A program made the position numbers and the translations under genes. The notes beneath the pieces were generated by a model. It made no database searches. It worked only from the letters and a program-made list of their open reading frames with translations, and was not told where the DNA came from. DNA of 7,619 bases from an uncultured bacterium (GTDB lineage: Bacteria > Verrucomicrobiota > Lentisphaeria > Victivallales > Victivallaceae). Shown piece after piece: positions 4,714 through 7,619 of the stretch (the first letter of the stretch is position 1; every line of letters starts with the position of its first letter). Location: positions 1-7,619 of the forward strand of contig CASECL010000100.1 in NCBI GenBank assembly GCA_949286445.1. Reading direction: 5' to 3'.

Positions 4714-6792
4714 ATGACTGATGTGATTACAATTGGTATTTGCTTATTATTCGGTTTTTCGATAGCCTTTGTCGCCTATTTTATTCTCCTGTACAAAATA
4801 TCCAACCTGACTGAAGCCGTTTCAAAACTGGGAAAAAATATTCAGGCATTGCAGAAATCACTGGAAGACAATGCCCGAAAAGCACCTTTTACCCCCGGAA
4901 TTTCCGCCGGAACTCAGGCTCCGGCACAAACTGCAACGGATACTGCAACGCCCTCCACAACCAAAAACACCAGCACAAAGAACATCTCTTCTCCGGTAGA
5001 AGCATGTCAGAATTCAACTGTCAGTGCAGCAGTTATTACTGCACCGGTCCCGGGCACAGGCAATAACAGCACTGCCGTAACACCGGCTTTGAAAGATCCC
5101 AAAGCTGCCTTGGCTAAGGCAGCTTCAACTTCCGTCAGGCCCGCAAGTAACCGCAGTGTACCGGAAGACACCCGTCTGGAAAAGGTACTGATTGCTGTTT
5201 GGAACTGGATTTGCGTGGGAGAAGAATACCGCACTGCCGGAATTACCGCGGAATATGCGGTCGCCACCACCTGGCTGATACGCTTCGGAATTATAGCACT
5301 GCTGACCGGAATCGGATTTTTCCTGAAATATTCGATTGACCGCAACTGGGTCATTCCTGAAGTCCGGGTGATTTCAATGCTGATCGCCGGTTTGGCAATG
5401 ACGGTATCAGGGATACGTTACTCCACCGGCAAATACCGGAGATTTTTTATTGCGCTGCTCGGCGGCGGTTTTGTAGTTCTGTACTTGAGTATTACGGCGG
5501 CCTATTCGCTTTATGCACTGATTGGTGTGACAATCGCGTTCATTATGATGATACTGATAACAGCTGGAGCGATGGTTTCCGCAGTACGGGTTAACGCTAT
5601 GCTCCCTGCCCTGCTGGGATGTGTCGGCGGATATCTGACGCCGGTTTTTATCAATACCGGTTCACGGAATCTGGTTGGACTGCTGATATATTTTGCGATT
5701 ATTTCTGCAGGCACATTGTTTATTGCCTGGCGGAAGGACTGGACACTGCTGCACCTTGCCGCTCTGCTCCTCTGCGTAATAATCGGCGGGACGGCACATG
5801 TCAGTCTGGCAAACAGTCAAAATGCTTTGGCGGCAGTAGGATTACTGTGTGTGCTCTATCTGATTTTTTCTCTCCCGCCGCTGCTGCGTGCGGATAAAAA
5901 GAATTTTTCCTTATTGGATATGTTTATGCTGCTGGGAAATGTGGTATTCTTCTTTTTTACCGCCATTTCCAGCGCGAATTTCAGAAAGGATATTGAACTG
6001 CCTGCAATGGCGGCTCTGTATGTTACAGCAGTATCTGTGCTTGAATTGAAATGGGTGTTCCGGCGGATGCCGGAAGAACAATTGCTGAAAAATTTTCTGC
6101 TGCTGATTTTCTCCTTTTCCGTCTCTCTGACCGCCGCACTGCTTCTGGGGGGGGAATGGCTTTGTTTCTCCTGGTCAATAATGGCATTTCTGATGATTTT
6201 CATATCCAGACGGATCTCTTCCAGCGTTCTCCTGCTCCTGGGGGTAATCCTTTATCTGGTGAACTTTGTACATATAATATCCGCGGCAGAATGGCACTGG
6301 ACATTTACCGACCGGCTGCTATCGACTGGAGTATATATTTTGTCAATGGCGGCGGCAGGCATTTTTCTGAACCGCACAGGTGAACCTGAAAAATCCCCCG
6401 GAAAATTCAATTTTACGCCATGGTTGCCAAATGCGTTTCTCAGTCTGGCGGGAATATATTTCTTCTTTTATTCCAGCAATGAAATCTACCGTTTTTTGAG
6501 ATCCTCGCTTTATGCGTTCCGGATCGGCGGTATTTCGGTCTGGTGGGCAATTCTGGCTATATCAATGCTGATTTACGGCATTGCTAAAAATCTTAAAGTA
6601 TTACGGTTCTCTGCAGTGGGATTATTCACGCTGTGCACACTCAAAGTATTTCTCGTTGATCTGGCTGAACTTGATCAATTATGGCGGATAACAGCTTCCG
6701 TTGCCGTAGGATTGTTTATTCTCGGCGGAGCATTACTGTACATCCGCTTCAAAGATAAATTTTACGATTTACAGGCCGGGGAAAAACATTGA
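4714..6792 (+). CDS. DUF2339 family polytopic membrane protein
   Basis: With the ATG at 4714 the protein has 692 residues; the same frame is open back to a GTG at 4618 (724 residues). The N-terminus is one membrane helix (about 4-29), then a short helical segment (SNLTEAVSKLGKNIQALQKS), then about 100 residues (54-153) of low-complexity Ala/Thr/Ser/Pro linker. The rest, from RLEKVLIAVWNWICVGEEYR onward, is almost continuously hydrophobic. I count roughly 17-18 further membrane segments, about 18-19 in all. An amphipathic segment followed by a many-helix core containing ALLGGGFVVLYLS and GGYLTPVFINTG, with a final RITASVAVGLFILGGALL near the C-terminus, fits DUF2339, a family of unknown function in the inner membrane. 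The longer start would add 32 polar residues upstream of a natural first helix and lies upstream of the predicted transcription start. It appears to be a single-gene unit, with its own promoter, no close downstream gene and no clear terminator. Confidence 0.87.
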   Translation: MTDVITIGICLLFGFSIAFVAYFILLYKISNLTEAVSKLGKNIQALQKSLEDNARKAPFTPGISAGTQAPAQTATDTATPSTTKNTSTKNISSPVEACQNSTVSAAVITAPVPGTGNNSTAVTPALKDPKAALAKAASTSVRPASNRSVPEDTRLEKVLIAVWNWICVGEEYRTAGITAEYAVATTWLIRFGIIALLTGIGFFLKYSIDRNWVIPEVRVISMLIAGLAMTVSGIRYSTGKYRRFFIALLGGGFVVLYLSITAAYSLYALIGVTIAFIMMILITAGAMVSAVRVNAMLPALLGCVGGYLTPVFINTGSRNLVGLLIYFAIISAGTLFIAWRKDWTLLHLAALLLCVIIGGTAHVSLANSQNALAAVGLLCVLYLIFSLPPLLRADKKNFSLLDMFMLLGNVVFFFFTAISSANFRKDIELPAMAALYVTAVSVLELKWVFRRMPEEQLLKNFLLLIFSFSVSLTAALLLGGEWLCFSWSIMAFLMIFISRRISSSVLLLLGVILYLVNFVHIISAAEWHWTFTDRLLSTGVYILSMAAAGIFLNRTGEPEKSPGKFNFTPWLPNAFLSLAGIYFFFYSSNEIYRFLRSSLYAFRIGGISVWWAILAISMLIYGIAKNLKVLRFSAVGLFTLCTLKVFLVDLAELDQLWRITASVAVGLFILGGALLYIRFKDKFYDLQAGEKH

Positions 6793-6982
6793 TCTTTCCG
6801 GATACGGTGTTACAGTAAAAGCGCGCCTGTTTCCACCCCCAATGGCATAATTTTTTGACAAGGCAAATATAATGTCATTTTTTCAGCATAGTCAGCACCA
6901 GATATTAGCGTAAAATTCTATTGTTCTACCTGAAAACATTTATCTTTCTTTATTTTCCGGATAAAAACAATTTTTTTTAATT

Positions 6983-7015
6983 AAAATGAAGATAACAGCT
7001 TGAAATCTTCATTTT
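6983..7015. repeat. Perfect 11-bp inverted repeat upstream of the glycosidase gene
   Basis: AAAATGAAGAT (6983-6993) and ATCTTCATTTT (7005-7015) are exact reverse complements around an 11-base loop. As RNA this is a stem followed by one more U, so it could end transcription from the membrane-protein gene. As DNA it could be an operator half-site pair. It precedes the next palindrome by two bases. Confidence 0.55.
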
Positions 7016-7027
7016 TCAGTGTACTTT
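7000..7027 (+). promoter_or_regulatory. Weak candidate promoter for the glycosidase gene
   Basis: TTGAAA (7000-7005) is followed after 16 bases by TACTTT (7022-7027), a three-of-six match to the -10 consensus. If real, transcription starts near 7034, inside the palindrome at 7018-7043, which would then be well placed to block RNA polymerase. The match is poor and the call is tentative. Confidence 0.25.
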
Positions 7028-7043
7028 TTGGAAAAAATACACT
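7018..7043. promoter_or_regulatory. 26-bp imperfect palindrome, candidate operator
   Basis: AGTGTA (7018-7023) and TACACT (7038-7043) form the outer arms and TTTTT/AAAAA (7025-7029, 7032-7036) the inner arms, with one C/A mismatch between them and GG at the centre. Eleven of thirteen positions are symmetric. It ends 33 bases before the glycosidase ATG. The size and position suit a dimeric repressor site; as RNA it would also fold. The binding protein is unknown. Confidence 0.5.
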
Positions 7044-7076
7044 AATTATCAGCTAAAAAAAGAAAGAACTCTCAAT

Positions 7077-7619
7077 ATGTACAAGCTTCGTTTCCGCCAG
7101 ATCCATCTTGATTTTCATACCTCACCGGACATTCCCGATATCGGAATAAAATTTGATAAAAAACAGTGGCAGGAACGTTTGCAGAAAGCGCATGTTGACT
7201 CCATTACCTGTTTTTCCTCCTGCCATCACGGACTGAGTTATCATCCGACCAAAGTCGGCATGATGCACCCCCATTTGAAGTTCAATCTGCTCCGGGCACA
7301 GCTGGATGCGTGCAAGGAAATTAATGTAAATGTGCCGGTATATCTGACCGCAGGAGTGAATAATTATGCGGCATCAATCCATCCGGAATGGCGCGAAATC
7401 AACAGCGACGGAACTTACGCCGGCTGGGTGAAAAGTCCACTGCAGCCAGGTTTCATGAAGATGTGTTTCAATACGCCATACCTTGATTATCTGTGTGACA
7501 TGATCCGGGAAACGGTAACCATGTTTCCGGAAGCGGACGGAATTTTCCTTGACATTATTTCCCAGGGGCCGTGCTGCTGCCCCTGGTGTTTGCAAAGTAT
7601 GTACCGTGATGGCTTCGAC
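7077..7619 (+). CDS. Putative TIM-barrel glycoside hydrolase, GHL6-like (3' partial)
   Basis: This is the first 181 residues of a larger protein running off the window. It begins MYKLRFRQIHLDFHTSP, where IHLDFHTS resembles the first barrel strand of the hypothetical glycosyl hydrolase 6 (GHL6) and related retaining-type families. It continues with SITCFSSCHHGLSYHPT (42-58), VNVPVYLTAGVNNYAA (84-99) and HPEWREINSDG (102-112). CFNTPYLDYLCDMIRE (130-145) follows, then EADGIFLDII (152-161). Asp159 in DGIFLDI is the likely active-site carboxylate by position. Directly after it come Cys166-168 and Cys171 (CCCPWC), a cysteine cluster also typical of such proteins. No signal peptide is seen, so this part looks cytoplasmic. 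The ATG at 7077 is the only usable start: an in-frame stop at 6993-6995 has no ATG, GTG or TTG after it before 7077. The ribosome binding site is weak (AAGAAAGAA). The specific sugar substrate cannot be told; alpha-L-fucosidase-like activity is one possibility. Confidence 0.8.
   Translation, partial: MYKLRFRQIHLDFHTSPDIPDIGIKFDKKQWQERLQKAHVDSITCFSSCHHGLSYHPTKVGMMHPHLKFNLLRAQLDACKEINVNVPVYLTAGVNNYAASIHPEWREINSDGTYAGWVKSPLQPGFMKMCFNTPYLDYLCDMIRETVTMFPEADGIFLDIISQGPCCCPWCLQSMYRDGFD

Larger units (their letters stand above)
6793..7076. other. AT-rich intergenic region upstream of the glycosidase gene
   Basis: These 284 bases hold no convincing gene. The first 50 bases contain only a weak imperfect hairpin (GGTG/CACC with ACAG/CTGT, about 6806-6837) and no clear terminator for the membrane-protein gene. 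The middle is AT-rich with long T-runs. The last 95 bases carry two consecutive inverted repeats and a possible promoter, listed separately. Confidence 0.6.

Noticed and set aside
5007..5354. A 115-codon minus-strand open frame opposite the DUF2339 linker.
   Set aside because: It is a shadow of the low-complexity Ala/Thr coding stretch, with no start signals or recognisable motifs.
6855..6873. TTGACA (6855-6860) and TATAAT (6868-6873), both perfect promoter boxes.
   Set aside because: They are only seven bases apart, far too close to work as one promoter, and neither has a matching partner at 16-18 bases. A TGACA/TGTCA 5-bp inverted repeat overlaps them but is too short to call.
6872..6913. 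A 13-codon frame (MSFFQHSQHQILA) with AAGG eight bases upstream, resembling a leader peptide.
   Set aside because: It has no clear promoter, no run of regulatory codons, and lies about 160 bases before the glycosidase gene. A frame this short is expected by chance.
1..7619. Search by eye for mobile elements, CRISPR arrays, tRNA or rRNA genes, and defence modules.
   Set aside because: No transposase or integrase motifs, no regularly spaced repeats, and no tRNA-like cloverleaf or rRNA sequence were seen.

Overview
The window is bacterial chromosome with ordinary gene density. The genic DNA has roughly balanced base composition and the intergenic gaps are distinctly AT-rich. It probably comes from a gut-type or environmental anaerobe. 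A PocR-type AraC regulator, a DUF2339 membrane protein, a GHL6-like glycosidase and an unusual FAD oxidoreductase together resemble Lentisphaerota (Victivallis-like) or a related PVC-group genome. That placement rests on recalled family resemblance and no search was run.

Layout. Positions 1-1515 (+) hold the 3' part of a flavoprotein of the fumarate reductase/L-aspartate oxidase superfamily, cut by the window edge. It converges on a minus-strand gene (2247-1630) for an unrecognised 205-residue tail-anchored protein with a helical middle. The two share a gap with a strong bidirectional terminator-like hairpin (1565-1599). Divergent from the orphan gene is a two-gene plus-strand unit: mtaB (2304-3602), a radical-SAM tRNA methylthiotransferase, followed after 15 bp by a PocR-domain AraC-type regulator (3618-4460). 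A 253-bp AT-rich gap with two perfect dyads and a good sigma-70-like promoter (4601-4629) leads to a roughly 18-19-helix DUF2339 membrane protein (best start 4714, end 6792). A second AT-rich gap (6793-7076) contains two consecutive inverted repeats just upstream of a glycoside-hydrolase-like gene (7077 to the window end), which is cut at its 3' end.

Working together. Only mtaB and the regulator look co-transcribed. The other genes are best read as separate units. The glycosidase, with a palindrome 34-59 bp upstream, looks like a locally controlled carbohydrate-use gene. No mobile element, CRISPR array, tRNA, rRNA or defence system was seen, and nothing amounts to a convincing new multi-gene system. 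The points most worth a second look are the apparent loss of the catalytic arginine in the flavoprotein, the seven-cysteine sensor domain of the regulator, the palindromic region before the glycosidase, and the orphan tail-anchored protein. There is no gene-free stretch over 300 bases.
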